Below, one piece after another: positions 41,175 through 49,779 of a stretch of DNA of 64,000 nt (the stretch's first letter is position 1; each line of letters begins with the position of its first letter). The position numbers and the translations under genes were made by a program. The DNA is from Paucimonas sp. GTDB taxonomy: Bacteria; Pseudomonadota; Gammaproteobacteria; Pseudomonadales; Pseudomonadaceae. The stretch covers positions 1-64,000 of the forward strand of contig JAIRVG010000021.1 of the NCBI GenBank assembly GCA_031253995.1. Direction: 5' to 3'. The notes beneath the pieces are model-generated. The model searched no databases and was not told where the DNA came from. It saw only the letters and a program-made list of their open reading frames with translations.

Positions 41175-43457
41175 ATGAACACTCAAGCGTGGATGAAAAC
41201 GAGTTCGGCACTGGCACTGGTGATGGCAGTCAGCCTCGCCACAGGATGCAGTAGCGGTGGCGGTGGGTCTCATAGCGTAGTCGACGAGTCGTCGCCAGCG
41301 GCGGCAGACACCTTCTCGGCGGAGTCCGCCAGCACCGATGCTGGTGGCGGTGGTTCAGGCGCCGGTGCCGGCGGTGGTGGCAGCGCTGGCGGTGGTTCGG
41401 GTAGTTCCGGTGCCGGTATCGCCAGCAGCGGCAGCGCAGGTTCGAGTGGCAGCACCGGTAGTCTCGGCGACAGCGGGGCTGGCTCGGTCAGCACCGGTGG
41501 CACTGGCAGCACTGGCGGCACCAGCGCTCCGGGTACCACCACCACGGCGACTCCCCTGGTAGCCCAGGTTGCCGGCCAGGTCGGCGAAACGGTCTCGGGT
41601 GTCGGCAACGGTGTCGGCAGCCTGGGCACTGCGGTCAACAACATTCCCGTGCTGGGCGATACCGTCGGTGGTGTGGTGCAAACAGCCGGCGCCGCGGTCA
41701 ACAGCATCGGTGGCGGGGTAACCGAAGGGCTCGGCCAGCTCGGTACCGGCAACAATGCCATCGGCAAGACACTCAACGGCGTCGCTGCCGGTGTAACGCA
41801 GATCGGTACCGGCGTGCAGGCGCTTGGCGGCAGCACGGCGATCGAACAGGTTCCCGCTGTAGGCGGCCTGGTCAACCAGGTCGGCCAGACCGTGGCCATG
41901 CTCGGCGATACCCTGAGCGCGCAAACTTCCTCGGGGCCACTGGGCAATCTCACGCAGCAGGTCAGTAATGCCGCGGTTCCGGTGCTCGCGCTGGTCGAAG
42001 GCACCACCACCAGCCTCGGCACTGCAACCGGCCTTGCGGCACCGCTCGGCTCGGTGGTCGGCCAGGTCGGCGGCATACTCGGCGGCACCGGTAGCGCGGT
42101 CACCAATGCCGGCGGCGGCAATCCACTGACCGATACCGTCGGTGGCCTGGTTGCCAACCTGGGCAGCACCTTGAGCACCGCGGGTGCTGCCGTGGGCAGC
42201 GACGCAAGCGGCAACCGCGCTCCCGGTACCGGCAACACCAGTTCGCTACCGGTGGTCGATGTCATCGGTACGACCATGAGCCTGGTGTACGGGGTGGGCA
42301 ATGGCCTCTACCAGAACAGTCCGAACAGCGCCGTGGGTGCGCTCGGGCGGACAATCGTCAACGTCGCTGACGCCGGTGCCACCACCGAACTGCTGTTGGG
42401 GGGCGACGGTATCGTCGATCGCACCAACATCGGCGCGACCCATGGCATAGGCACTGCGGTAGGCCAGGTCGCCGAGCCGCTGCTCGGGACCGTCGGTGGC
42501 GTCACCCAGAAAGTCGGAGAAATCACCGGCCTGGCGGCACCGGTCAATGGCCTGCTTGGCGGTGTGGCTGGTGCGGTGGCCAATGTCGGCACCATCGCGG
42601 GTGATCAGAACATTCCGCTGCTCAAGCATGTCGGCGCCGCACTGGGCGGTACGGTCCAGGCTACCGGTGTGTCCTACGACGTCAATGACCATCCTTCCAG
42701 CATTGGCGCGGTGCTCGGCACCGCAGGGCCTACCCTGCTGGGCAATTCCACCGGAACCGGTATCGCCGGGCTGGGTGGTGTAGTGGGTGGCGTCACTGGC
42801 GCGGTGGGTGGGGTGGTCGACGGTGTCGTCAACAACAGCGCGATCACCGGTACTGTCGGCAACCTGACCGGCACCGTGGGTAACCAGGTACTCGGCCCGA
42901 TCATGCAGCCTGGCGGAGGTCTGCTGGGTGCGGCCACCGGCGGTGGCGCGAATGGCGTGACCGGCGGCCTGACCGGCACGGTTGGCAATGTGGTCGGCAG
43001 CCTGACTGGCGGCTCCACCGGCGGAGCGGGCGGCGCGCTGAGCGGCGTGACTGGCACCGTTGGCAACGTGGTCGGCGGCCTGACTGGTGGCTCCACCGGC
43101 GGAGCGGGTGGCGCGCTGGGCGGCGTGACTGGCACGGTGGGCAATGTGGTCGGTGGCCTGACTGGCGGCTCCACCGGCGGAGCGGGTGGCGCGCTGAGCG
43201 GCGTGACCGGCGCGGTTGGCAACGTGGTCGGCGGCCTGACTGGCGGCTCCACCGGCGGAGCGGGCGGTGCCCTGGGTGGCGTGACCGGCACGGTGGGCAA
43301 CGTGGTCGGTGGACTCACCGGCGGCGCCACTGGCGGCACCGGTGGTGCGCTGGATGGCGTGACCGGTGCGGTAGGTGGTGTCGTAGGTGGTTTGACCGGT
43401 GGTGCCTCTTCGGGCGGCGGCCTGCTCGGCGGCGGTCTGCTGGGGACCAAGAAGTAA
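41175..43457 (+). CDS. Glycine-rich repeat lipoprotein, putative surface protein
   Basis: A 760-residue lipoprotein. The signal peptide (MNTQAWMKTSSALALVM...) ends in the lipobox ATGC (Cys near residue 21). A Gly/Ser linker (residues about 22-125, resembling GGGGSGAGAGGGGSAGG) is followed by weak repeats of the type VGGVVQTAGAAVNSIGGGV through most of the protein and five near-identical 26-residue repeats (GNVVGGLTGGSTGG...) before the C-terminal LLGTKK. There are few charged and no aromatic-rich segments. It resembles collagen-like or glycine-zipper surface proteins. A TpsB transporter gene follows 104 bases later, but no N-terminal TPS domain is present. It may be a biofilm adhesin or matrix protein. 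RBS is ATGGAGTCGCC. Confidence 0.8.
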   Translation: MNTQAWMKTSSALALVMAVSLATGCSSGGGGSHSVVDESSPAAADTFSAESASTDAGGGGSGAGAGGGGSAGGGSGSSGAGIASSGSAGSSGSTGSLGDSGAGSVSTGGTGSTGGTSAPGTTTTATPLVAQVAGQVGETVSGVGNGVGSLGTAVNNIPVLGDTVGGVVQTAGAAVNSIGGGVTEGLGQLGTGNNAIGKTLNGVAAGVTQIGTGVQALGGSTAIEQVPAVGGLVNQVGQTVAMLGDTLSAQTSSGPLGNLTQQVSNAAVPVLALVEGTTTSLGTATGLAAPLGSVVGQVGGILGGTGSAVTNAGGGNPLTDTVGGLVANLGSTLSTAGAAVGSDASGNRAPGTGNTSSLPVVDVIGTTMSLVYGVGNGLYQNSPNSAVGALGRTIVNVADAGATTELLLGGDGIVDRTNIGATHGIGTAVGQVAEPLLGTVGGVTQKVGEITGLAAPVNGLLGGVAGAVANVGTIAGDQNIPLLKHVGAALGGTVQATGVSYDVNDHPSSIGAVLGTAGPTLLGNSTGTGIAGLGGVVGGVTGAVGGVVDGVVNNSAITGTVGNLTGTVGNQVLGPIMQPGGGLLGAATGGGANGVTGGLTGTVGNVVGSLTGGSTGGAGGALSGVTGTVGNVVGGLTGGSTGGAGGALGGVTGTVGNVVGGLTGGSTGGAGGALSGVTGAVGNVVGGLTGGSTGGAGGALGGVTGTVGNVVGGLTGGATGGTGGALDGVTGAVGGVVGGLTGGASSGGGLLGGGLLGTKK
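42984..43373 (+). repeat. Five tandem 78-bp coding repeats
   Basis: Five consecutive 78-bp units each encode 26 residues starting GNVVGGLTGGSTGGAGGAL; differences are few (Ser/Gly, Thr/Ala swaps). A degenerate sixth unit follows. High identity at the DNA level favours slippage or recombination, so copy number may vary between strains. Confidence 0.93.
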
Positions 43458-43510
43458 AAAGCCATCAGTTGTTCGACGATTTTTCGGGCAACACCTACGC
43501 TTGAGTCTGA

Positions 43511-43540
43511 CGAGGGAACCGTCTTGGTTCCCTCGTACTT
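43511..43540 (+). terminator. Hairpin between repeat lipoprotein and tpsB
   Basis: Perfect 10-bp stem cgagggaacc / ggttccctcg with a 5-base loop, then tactttt. It sits 54 bases after the lipoprotein stop and 27 before the TpsB start, so it could end or attenuate transcription into tpsB. Confidence 0.7.
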
Positions 43541-43561
43541 TTCAGGACGATGGAGTGCCCT

Positions 43562-45235
43562 ATGCGGTCGATGGCAATCGCGTTAGTGAGTCTTTCCTGG
43601 GTAGGTGCGCTTCAGGCCGAGCCACTCCCAACCTTTCTGAACAGCAACGAAACCGAACGGAACCTGCCGGCGCCCAACTTGCCGGCAGATGCGTTTCGGC
43701 CTGCCACGCCGAAGTTGCAGGTACCTGCTCCGGCGGCAGCCAGCCAGCCGCAGGCGCTGATGATGGAAACCCGGGTGCTGATCCGCAAGGTGCGCATCGA
43801 AGGTGGCACGGTGTATCCGCTCAGCGAATTGCGTGACAACTACAAGGACCTGGTGGACCGTGAAACCACCATCGGCGAACTGATCGAAGCCACCCGGCGC
43901 CTGACCCAGCGCTACCAGCAGGACGGCTATCTGCTCTCGTACGCTTTTCTGCCGGTCCAGGACTTCGCCGGAGGGCTGCTGCGGGTGGTCCTGGTCGAGG
44001 GCTACATCCGCGACTACGAGGTCCAGGGCGATATCGGCCGGGTCTCGGGCTACCTGGACAAGCTGGTCGCCAAGCTCAAGGCCGAGCGTCCGCTGACCCG
44101 CAAGACCTTCGACCGCTACACCTCGCTGATGAGCCGGGTGCCCGGCATCACCCTGCAGGCCAGGGTGCCACCGCCCGGCACCACCGACGGCGCCAGCAAG
44201 CTGATGGTGCAGGCCTCGCGCAAGCCGTTCACCACCAGCATGAGCCTCAGCGACAGCAGCCGCGATGACACCCAGTTCCTGTTCGGTGCCAGCAGCAACG
44301 CGCAGACCGCCGTGGCCGAGCAGCTCAGCGTCAGTGCGCTGTTCCCGCCGGGGGATGACAAGGAGCACTACTACCGGGTCGACTACTCCCAGTACCTCAA
44401 CAGCGAAGGTACGCAGCTGGCGCTGTCGGCCTCCCGCTACCGCAGCGACCCTGCCGCGGTGGTACGACTTGAGGGTGGCATCGACCTCAAGCAGCACCGC
44501 GAGAATGACCGCTATTCCATAGGTCTCAACCACGCACTGATCGCCTCGCCGAATGAATGGCTGAACCTCTCGGCGCGCTTCTATGCCGTGGACGACACCA
44601 CCGACTACCGGGTGATCGGCTTCCCGCTGAAGGTCAGCACCAGCACCGATATCCGCGCCCTTGCGTTCGAGGGTGACTGGCGCAAGGCGACCGACCGGCA
44701 ACTGCGCATCCTCAGCGGCGGGGTGTACCAGGGCTTCGATCGTTTCGGTGCCAACACCAACGCCGGCTACGACCTCGACTTCTTCCGCCTGCGCCTGTCC
44801 GGCGTGCAGAGCGACCGCTTCCTGGAGAGCTGGCAGGGCGTGGCGTCCGCTGCGCTGTACTGGACCGACGACAGCCTGCCCGACAGCGAACGGGCCGTGT
44901 TCGGCGGGCAGAACTTCGGCCGCGGTTACCCGGTGGACCAGGCGTCGGGGGACAAGGGCTGGGGCGCGGCCTACGAGGTCAACTACAGCTTCAAGCGCGA
45001 AGGCGACTGGGTGAAGTTGCTGCAGCCGTACGTGGTGCTGGATGCCGCGCGAACCTGGTTCAACGAGCTGGAGGTCCAGGATTCGCGGATGTCCTCGGCG
45101 GCCGTGGGCCTGCGGTTTGGCGACGCGCGCTACTACAACATCTCCCTGGAAGTGGCCAAGCCGATGTCGGACATCGCCCTGGACAGCTTCAACCGCCGCC
45201 CTCGGTTCACTGTGAGCTTCAGTTACCAGTTGTGA
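43562..45235 (+). CDS. Two-partner secretion outer-membrane transporter (TpsB, ShlB/FhaC family)
   Basis: A 557-residue outer-membrane protein. The start at 43562 has GGAG six bases upstream and directly encodes a signal peptide (MRSMAIALVSLSWVGALQA). A Pro-rich linker follows, then a POTRA_2 domain (about 70-150, VRIEGGTVYPLSELRDNYKDL) and further POTRA, then the 16-stranded barrel with the conserved loop 6 motif FGRGYP (about residue 455-460). It should export a TpsA protein. The usual TpsA gene with an N-terminal haemagglutinin-type TPS domain is not next to it; the upstream neighbour is the repeat lipoprotein. Confidence 0.88.
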   Translation: MRSMAIALVSLSWVGALQAEPLPTFLNSNETERNLPAPNLPADAFRPATPKLQVPAPAAASQPQALMMETRVLIRKVRIEGGTVYPLSELRDNYKDLVDRETTIGELIEATRRLTQRYQQDGYLLSYAFLPVQDFAGGLLRVVLVEGYIRDYEVQGDIGRVSGYLDKLVAKLKAERPLTRKTFDRYTSLMSRVPGITLQARVPPPGTTDGASKLMVQASRKPFTTSMSLSDSSRDDTQFLFGASSNAQTAVAEQLSVSALFPPGDDKEHYYRVDYSQYLNSEGTQLALSASRYRSDPAAVVRLEGGIDLKQHRENDRYSIGLNHALIASPNEWLNLSARFYAVDDTTDYRVIGFPLKVSTSTDIRALAFEGDWRKATDRQLRILSGGVYQGFDRFGANTNAGYDLDFFRLRLSGVQSDRFLESWQGVASAALYWTDDSLPDSERAVFGGQNFGRGYPVDQASGDKGWGAAYEVNYSFKREGDWVKLLQPYVVLDAARTWFNELEVQDSRMSSAAVGLRFGDARYYNISLEVAKPMSDIALDSFNRRPRFTVSFSYQL

Positions 45236-45244
45236 TCGCCAGGA

Positions 45245-45282
45245 CTCATTGATTCAGCAGGGGACCCTGCTGAATCAATGAG
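45245..45282. promoter_or_regulatory. Perfect 18-bp inverted repeat after tpsB
   Basis: ctcattgattcagcaggg and its exact complement flank a 2-base centre, 10 bases after the tpsB stop. No T-run follows on either strand, so it is not a standard terminator. It could be a bidirectional stop between convergent genes (tpsB and the receiver gene) or a protein-binding palindrome. Confidence 0.6.
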
Positions 45283-45353
45283 CCATGTGTTGTTCTCCGA
45301 GAGCGGGACCGCGTCGTGCTGTCGATGATTTTTCGTGGACGAAAGCGGCGCCG

Positions 45354-45770
45354 TTAGCGCGCCGCTTGCCTGCCCTGGGGGATTTCTGCGGGAAACAGGT
45401 TGCCCAGGGTTTCCAGCAGGCGGATGTGGTAGACGGGTTTGCGGAACAGGTCGAGCACTTCCAGGCGCAGCAGCTGGTTGACCGCATCGAGGTCGGCATG
45501 ACCCGTGGTGACGATCACCGGCAGGTGCTGGCGCGCAGTGTGTTCGCGCAGGCGTTTGATCAGGGAAATGCCGGACTCTTCCGGCATGTTCAGGTCGGTA
45601 ATGACCAGGGCGATATCCGGATGGCGGGTCAACTGCTTGAGGGCGAACTTCACCGACGTTGCCGTATGGCAACGAAAGCCTTCGCCCTCCAGCAGTTCAG
45701 CCAATTCCAGCAATGCGTCCTCTTCGTCATCCACCAGCAACAGCTGTTGACGCAGGTGGGAGGGTGGCAT
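45354..45770 (-). CDS. Single-domain response regulator
   Basis: A 138-residue receiver domain with no output domain. It has the acidic pair in LLLVDDEED, the phospho-acceptor in VITDLNMPE (about Asp58), and the conserved Lys in FRKPV. Start at 45770 after AGGTGGGAGGGTGGC is only moderately supported. It lies 59 bases downstream of flp on the same strand, so it may be co-transcribed with the pilin. It could modulate PprA/PprB phosphotransfer or act on another kinase. No other evidence on its partner. Confidence 0.85.
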   Translation of the reverse strand: MPPSHLRQQLLLVDDEEDALLELAELLEGEGFRCHTATSVKFALKQLTRHPDIALVITDLNMPEESGISLIKRLREHTARQHLPVIVTTGHADLDAVNQLLRLEVLDLFRKPVYHIRLLETLGNLFPAEIPQGRQAAR

Positions 45771-45829
45771 GGCGTAGTCCTGCTGACGGAAATGCAGTGT
45801 TGTGTTGGCTCAGACCGCTGACCGGACGA

Positions 45830-46033
45830 TCAAGAGCCGCTGCTTTGTTGCGCGGCAGGTAGCGCCGTCTTGATGTCGTTGAATACGTTGTCCAGGCCGG
45901 ACTTCATACTGCCCATGAACGCTGCGATCACCACCGCCACCATGGCCGCGACGATCGCGTACTCGATACCGGAAGCGCCGTCCGTGCGCTTGGCGAATCT
46001 ACGAATGGATTGCATGATTTTCGACATTTGCAT
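45830..46033 (-). CDS. flp: Flp-type pilin
   Basis: A 67-residue prepilin. After a 19-residue leader ending in Gly (RFAKRTDG), the mature N-terminus ASGIEYAIVAAMVAVV has the Flp hallmark: Glu at +5 and Tyr at +6. Cleavage after Gly19 by FppA leaves 48 residues. A hydrophobic helix drives assembly into the type IVb pilus. The start at 46033 has AAGGAG eight bases before it. It is transcribed away from the rcp-tad genes, as I recall for P. aeruginosa. Confidence 0.95.
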   Translation of the reverse strand: MQMSKIMQSIRRFAKRTDGASGIEYAIVAAMVAVVIAAFMGSMKSGLDNVFNDIKTALPAAQQSSGS

Positions 46034-46351
46034 GATGTAGCTCCTTGCACAGACCCTGGTGTTGCGGGGACAACATAATCTCCCTTTGCCATCAGGAGCA
46101 TCGTCAAGAGTTAACACCTAGGCAAATGTAAGAAAGCATTAATCCCAAAGTGATAATTCCCTGCCTTCGGCAAGTAAGCCGTTGTTTTCAAAACGTGACG
46201 CAGGTCACAGCGAATTTTTTCCCCCTCTGTAATGGCGTTTTGTCCTAGCTGCGCTACCGTCAAATAGCGAAATAGTTACTTCCAAGTGTGTATTTGTGGG
46301 CCTGTTAACAAGAAGTCACGGGCTGCGACAGACGGGCAGGGAGGGCCACAC
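46034..46351. promoter_or_regulatory. Divergent flp / rcpC regulatory region
   Basis: A 318-base AT-rich gap between divergent flp and rcpC with no gene in it. In the flp direction a TTGACG and a GATTAT are 21 bases apart, too far for a plain sigma-70 promoter, which fits activator dependence. PprB is the known activator of these promoters in P. aeruginosa. I cannot point to its binding site from sequence alone. rcpC has GGGAGGG before its ATG. Confidence 0.6.
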
Positions 46352-47281
46352 ATGAGCAGTCGGATCACCTTGATACTGGCGGGACTGTTCCTCATCGGCG
46401 CCATCATTGCCGGCTACTGGGGCCTGATGCTGAGCAAGCAACCGGTGAACCCCGTGGTCGCGACGCCAACGGCAACCCAGCCGGTGGCCCAGGTGGTCAA
46501 CCAGGCCCAGGACGAATTGCGCAAGCCGGTGGTGGTGCTGCGCCGCGACGTCGCCGCCAACCTTCCCCTGACCAACGAAGACCTCGCCGTGGAGCGCCTG
46601 CTGGTGGCGCCGGCCGGCAGTTTCCAGACCCTCGAACAGGTCGCCGGGCGCAAACCCTGGCGCGACCTGCCGGCCGGTACCTGGCTGGAAGAAAGCAGCT
46701 TCGACGCCGGTGGCCCGCTGGCGCGGATGATCCAGCCCGATGAACTGGCCCTGACCCTGGCGGTGGACGAGGTGAGCGGTGCCGGCGGGCATATCCGTCC
46801 GGGTGACTACGTCGATGTCCTGTTGTACCTGCGCGAAGAACAGAACAATGCCCAGGCCAGTGCCCAGGTCATCGTACCGGCCCTGCGCTTGCTCAGCGTC
46901 GGCCAGCAGATGGGGTTGGCCAATGACGGGCATCCCGCCGAAGCCGTTGACCCCGATCCCAAGGTCCGCGAGGAAAAGCGCCGCAACCCGCCGCGCACCG
47001 TGGTGCTGGCGGTGCCCAAGGCACTGGCCAGCCGCCTGACCCTCGCCGCCCAGGCCGGCAGCCTGCGCCTGGCGGTACGCAGCGCCGAAGAGAAACTGCT
47101 GGCCCGCTACTGGGCCAATCCGGACTCCGCCCCCCGCGCGATCGACGACGCCAACCGCCAGCTCTATCGCTTCAACCAGTTGGCCATGGCCGCGCCCGCG
47201 CCGAGCCGCAGCACGGCGTCGGCGCCGCCCCGCGGCATCGAGATCATTCGCGGCGCCCAGTCTTCCGAGTCTTCTCACTGA
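46352..47281 (+). CDS. rcpC: Flp pilus assembly protein RcpC (CpaB)
   Basis: A 309-residue periplasmic protein with one N-terminal membrane helix (about 6-25) and the CpaB/RcpC SAF-like fold: KPVVVLRRDVAANLPLTNEDL, LPAGTWLEESSF, and AVDEVSGAGGHIRPGDYVDVLLYL. It lines the Flp secretion channel with the RcpA secretin. First gene of the long rcpCA-tadZABCD operon, 21 bases from rcpA. The start is chosen at the ATG after GGGAGGGCCACAC. Confidence 0.92.
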   Translation: MSSRITLILAGLFLIGAIIAGYWGLMLSKQPVNPVVATPTATQPVAQVVNQAQDELRKPVVVLRRDVAANLPLTNEDLAVERLLVAPAGSFQTLEQVAGRKPWRDLPAGTWLEESSFDAGGPLARMIQPDELALTLAVDEVSGAGGHIRPGDYVDVLLYLREEQNNAQASAQVIVPALRLLSVGQQMGLANDGHPAEAVDPDPKVREEKRRNPPRTVVLAVPKALASRLTLAAQAGSLRLAVRSAEEKLLARYWANPDSAPRAIDDANRQLYRFNQLAMAAPAPSRSTASAPPRGIEIIRGAQSSESSH

Positions 47282-47302
47282 ATCAGCAAGGATGCCCCGC
47301 CG

Positions 47303-48583
47303 ATGAACAGCCGTTCCTCGTGGATTTGCTCCTCCAGCCTGCTGGCCTCGTTCCTGGCCCTACTGCCTTTGTCCCAGGCGCAGGCTGCCGCCAATGGCTG
47401 CGCGGCATTGCCGCGGGTGCCAGCGACCCTGGAAATCGACCAGGGCTTGCAACAGGAACTGCGCTTGCCGGTGGGGATCAGCCGCGCTGCCGTCGGTGAC
47501 CCGAAGGTCGCCGACGTGCATCCGGTGGGCAACGATGCCTTGCTGATCACCGCCATCGGTCCCGGCGCCACCAGCCTGAGCCTGTGGACCCGCTGTTCGG
47601 ACACGCCGCGCCAGACCATGGTCTTCGTCCGTGGGCGCGCGGCGGCGGACATGGCCTCGATCTACCAGCCACCGTCGATGGACGGCGAGTTGCCCAGCCA
47701 GATCCAGGCCGATATCCGCTTCGTCGAAGTCAGCAGGACCAAGCTCAAGGAGGCGGGTGCCAGGCTGTTCTACAACGGCTCCAACAACTCGCTGATCGGC
47801 TCGCCCGGGACGGTGCCGAATACATCGGTAACGCCAGGGCAGGTGCCGGTAGTCCGCCAGCTGCCCAACGACCAACCACTGACCACGCCGCAGATTCCGC
47901 TGGTGAACGAGGCGTTCAACATCGTCTGGGGCGGTGGCAGTAGTCGCGCCCTTGTCGCGATCAACGCCCTGGAAAACAGCGGCTTTGCCTACACCCTGGC
48001 ACGTCCGAGCCTGGTGGTTTTGAGTGGCATGACCGCGAGTTTCCTGGCGGGCGGCGAAATCCCCATCCCGGTGCCCAGCAGTGGCAGCGATAGCCTGTCG
48101 ATCGAATACAAAGAGTTCGGCGTCCGCCTGGCGTTGACACCAACCATCGTCAGTCGTGACCGGATCAACCTGAAGGTCGCCCCGGAAGTCAGCGAGCTGG
48201 ACTACACCAACGGCGTACAAATCTCCGGCGTTACGGTACCCGCGCTGAAGGTCCGGCGCACCGACACCAGCATCTCCCTCGGCGACGGCGAAAGCTTCGT
48301 CATCAGCGGCCTGATCAACAGCAGCAATCGCTCCGCCGTGGACAAGTTCCCCGGCCTTGGCAACATCCCCATTATCGGCGCGTTCTTCCGCCAGTCCTCG
48401 GTGCAACGCGACGAAACCGAGCTGCTGATGATCGTGACTCCGCATCTGGTCCGGCCGCTGGCTGCCAACGCTAAATTGCCGGAGCTGCCCGGTGAGCAAC
48501 TGCGCAACTACGACCCCAGCTGGGGTCGCCTGTTCTTCCTTGAAAAAGGCGACTTCGACAGTCGCAGTGGGTTATCCCGATGA
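47303..48583 (+). CDS. rcpA: Flp pilus secretin RcpA (CpaC)
   Basis: A 426-residue outer-membrane secretin. Signal peptide at 1-28 (ends LSQAQA). An N-terminal pilus-assembly domain (about 40-120, including LRLPVGISRAAVGDPKVADV) precedes the secretin domain (about 230-400) with ISLGDGESFVISGLI and VPALKVRRTDTSISLGDG. It forms the pore for the Flp pilus. The stop overlaps the tadZ start (ATGA at 48580-48583). Confidence 0.93.
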   Translation: MNSRSSWICSSSLLASFLALLPLSQAQAAANGCAALPRVPATLEIDQGLQQELRLPVGISRAAVGDPKVADVHPVGNDALLITAIGPGATSLSLWTRCSDTPRQTMVFVRGRAAADMASIYQPPSMDGELPSQIQADIRFVEVSRTKLKEAGARLFYNGSNNSLIGSPGTVPNTSVTPGQVPVVRQLPNDQPLTTPQIPLVNEAFNIVWGGGSSRALVAINALENSGFAYTLARPSLVVLSGMTASFLAGGEIPIPVPSSGSDSLSIEYKEFGVRLALTPTIVSRDRINLKVAPEVSELDYTNGVQISGVTVPALKVRRTDTSISLGDGESFVISGLINSSNRSAVDKFPGLGNIPIIGAFFRQSSVQRDETELLMIVTPHLVRPLAANAKLPELPGEQLRNYDPSWGRLFFLEKGDFDSRSGLSR

Positions 48584-49779
48584 GTGAAAGCCTGAGCCAG
48601 ACCTTTCTCGCCATCACCCGCAACGAGGGCGACCTGCAATGGCTGCAGACCGCGCTCACGCCGCTGGGCCAGGTGGTCGGTGCCGGCAGCGGCAGCCTCG
48701 ACGAGCTGCTGGCGTTGGTCGACGTCACCTTTGCCAACCTGGTCTTCATCGGCCTGGATCGCGAGCACCTGGTCAACCAGTGCGCGTTGATCGAAGGGGT
48801 GCTGGAGGCCAAGCCGATGCTGGCGATCGTCGCCCTCGGCGATGGCATGGACAACCAGCTGGTGCTCAACGCCATGCGTGCCGGTGCGCGGGATTTCGTC
48901 GCCTACGGATCGCGCTCCAGCGAGGTGGCCGGGCTGGTCCGGCGCCTGAGCAAGCGCCTGCCGCCGGTGACCACCAACCCGCACCTGGGCGGCCTCACCG
49001 TGCTCTATGGCACCCAGTGCGGCTCCGATGGCGCGCTGCTCACCGTGCACCTCGGCCAGGTGGTGCAGAAGAGCGGTCAGCAAACCCTGTTGCTGGATCT
49101 CGGCCTGCCCCGTGGCGACAGCCTGGCGCTGCTCGGCCTGGAGGCTTCGTTTCACTTCGGCGATGCCTTGCGCCACCTGCGGCGCCTGGACAGCACCTTG
49201 ATCGACAGCGCCTTCAGCCGCGAGGCTAGCGGCCTGCGCCTGCTGGCCTACGCACCGGGCGACGAACCGCTGGAGCGCACCAGCGCCGCCGAGCTGTACA
49301 TGCTGCTCAGTGCGCTGCGCCAGCATTTCCAGCATATCGTCGTGAACCTCACCGGGCAGGCCGACTGCGAGGCCCTGCGTACCTTCGTCAGCCATTGCGA
49401 CAAGCTGATCTGGTACACCGACCAGAACGTCATCGAGTGCCGGCGCAACCTTGAGGTGTTGAACACCTGGCGCGAGAAAGGCATGAACCTGGAACACGCC
49501 AAGCTGCTGGTGGATCGCTACCTGCGCGCGGTGGTTCCCGATGCCGAAGCCCTCGGCAAACGCTTCGCCCTGCCGGTGCTGACCGAGCTGCCGCTGAGCG
49601 CCGAGGTGCGCCTCAATGCACGCAACCAGGGCCTGAGCCTGTTCGAACTGGCACCGCGGGACAACCTGACCCAGGCCCTCAAGACCCTTGGCGAGCGCAT
49701 GGCGCGGCGCTCGGAAAACCTCAAGCCCAAGGCCGACAACTGGCTCACCCGGCTGTGGGGCGGCAAGCATGAGCAGTGA
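48580..49779 (+). CDS. tadZ: TadZ pilus-localisation ATPase-like protein
   Basis: A 399-residue cytosolic protein. An atypical receiver-like N-terminal domain (about 1-130) is followed by a MinD/ParA-like domain (about 140-380). The usual deviant Walker A lysines are not obvious in LGGLTVLYGTQCGSDGALL, so it may bind ATP weakly, as noted for some TadZ proteins. TadZ places the Tad machinery at the pole. It overlaps rcpA by 4 bases and tadA by 11, so translation is coupled across the operon. Confidence 0.88.
   Translation: MSESLSQTFLAITRNEGDLQWLQTALTPLGQVVGAGSGSLDELLALVDVTFANLVFIGLDREHLVNQCALIEGVLEAKPMLAIVALGDGMDNQLVLNAMRAGARDFVAYGSRSSEVAGLVRRLSKRLPPVTTNPHLGGLTVLYGTQCGSDGALLTVHLGQVVQKSGQQTLLLDLGLPRGDSLALLGLEASFHFGDALRHLRRLDSTLIDSAFSREASGLRLLAYAPGDEPLERTSAAELYMLLSALRQHFQHIVVNLTGQADCEALRTFVSHCDKLIWYTDQNVIECRRNLEVLNTWREKGMNLEHAKLLVDRYLRAVVPDAEALGKRFALPVLTELPLSAEVRLNARNQGLSLFELAPRDNLTQALKTLGERMARRSENLKPKADNWLTRLWGGKHEQ

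Noticed and set aside
46050..46130. A sigma-70 promoter for flp using TTGACG and GATTAT
   Set aside because: Spacing of 21 bases is too long; left only as a remark in the region entry.
48961..49060. Possible Walker A loop in TadZ
   Set aside because: The glycine-rich segment lacks the paired lysines, so I do not claim ATPase activity.
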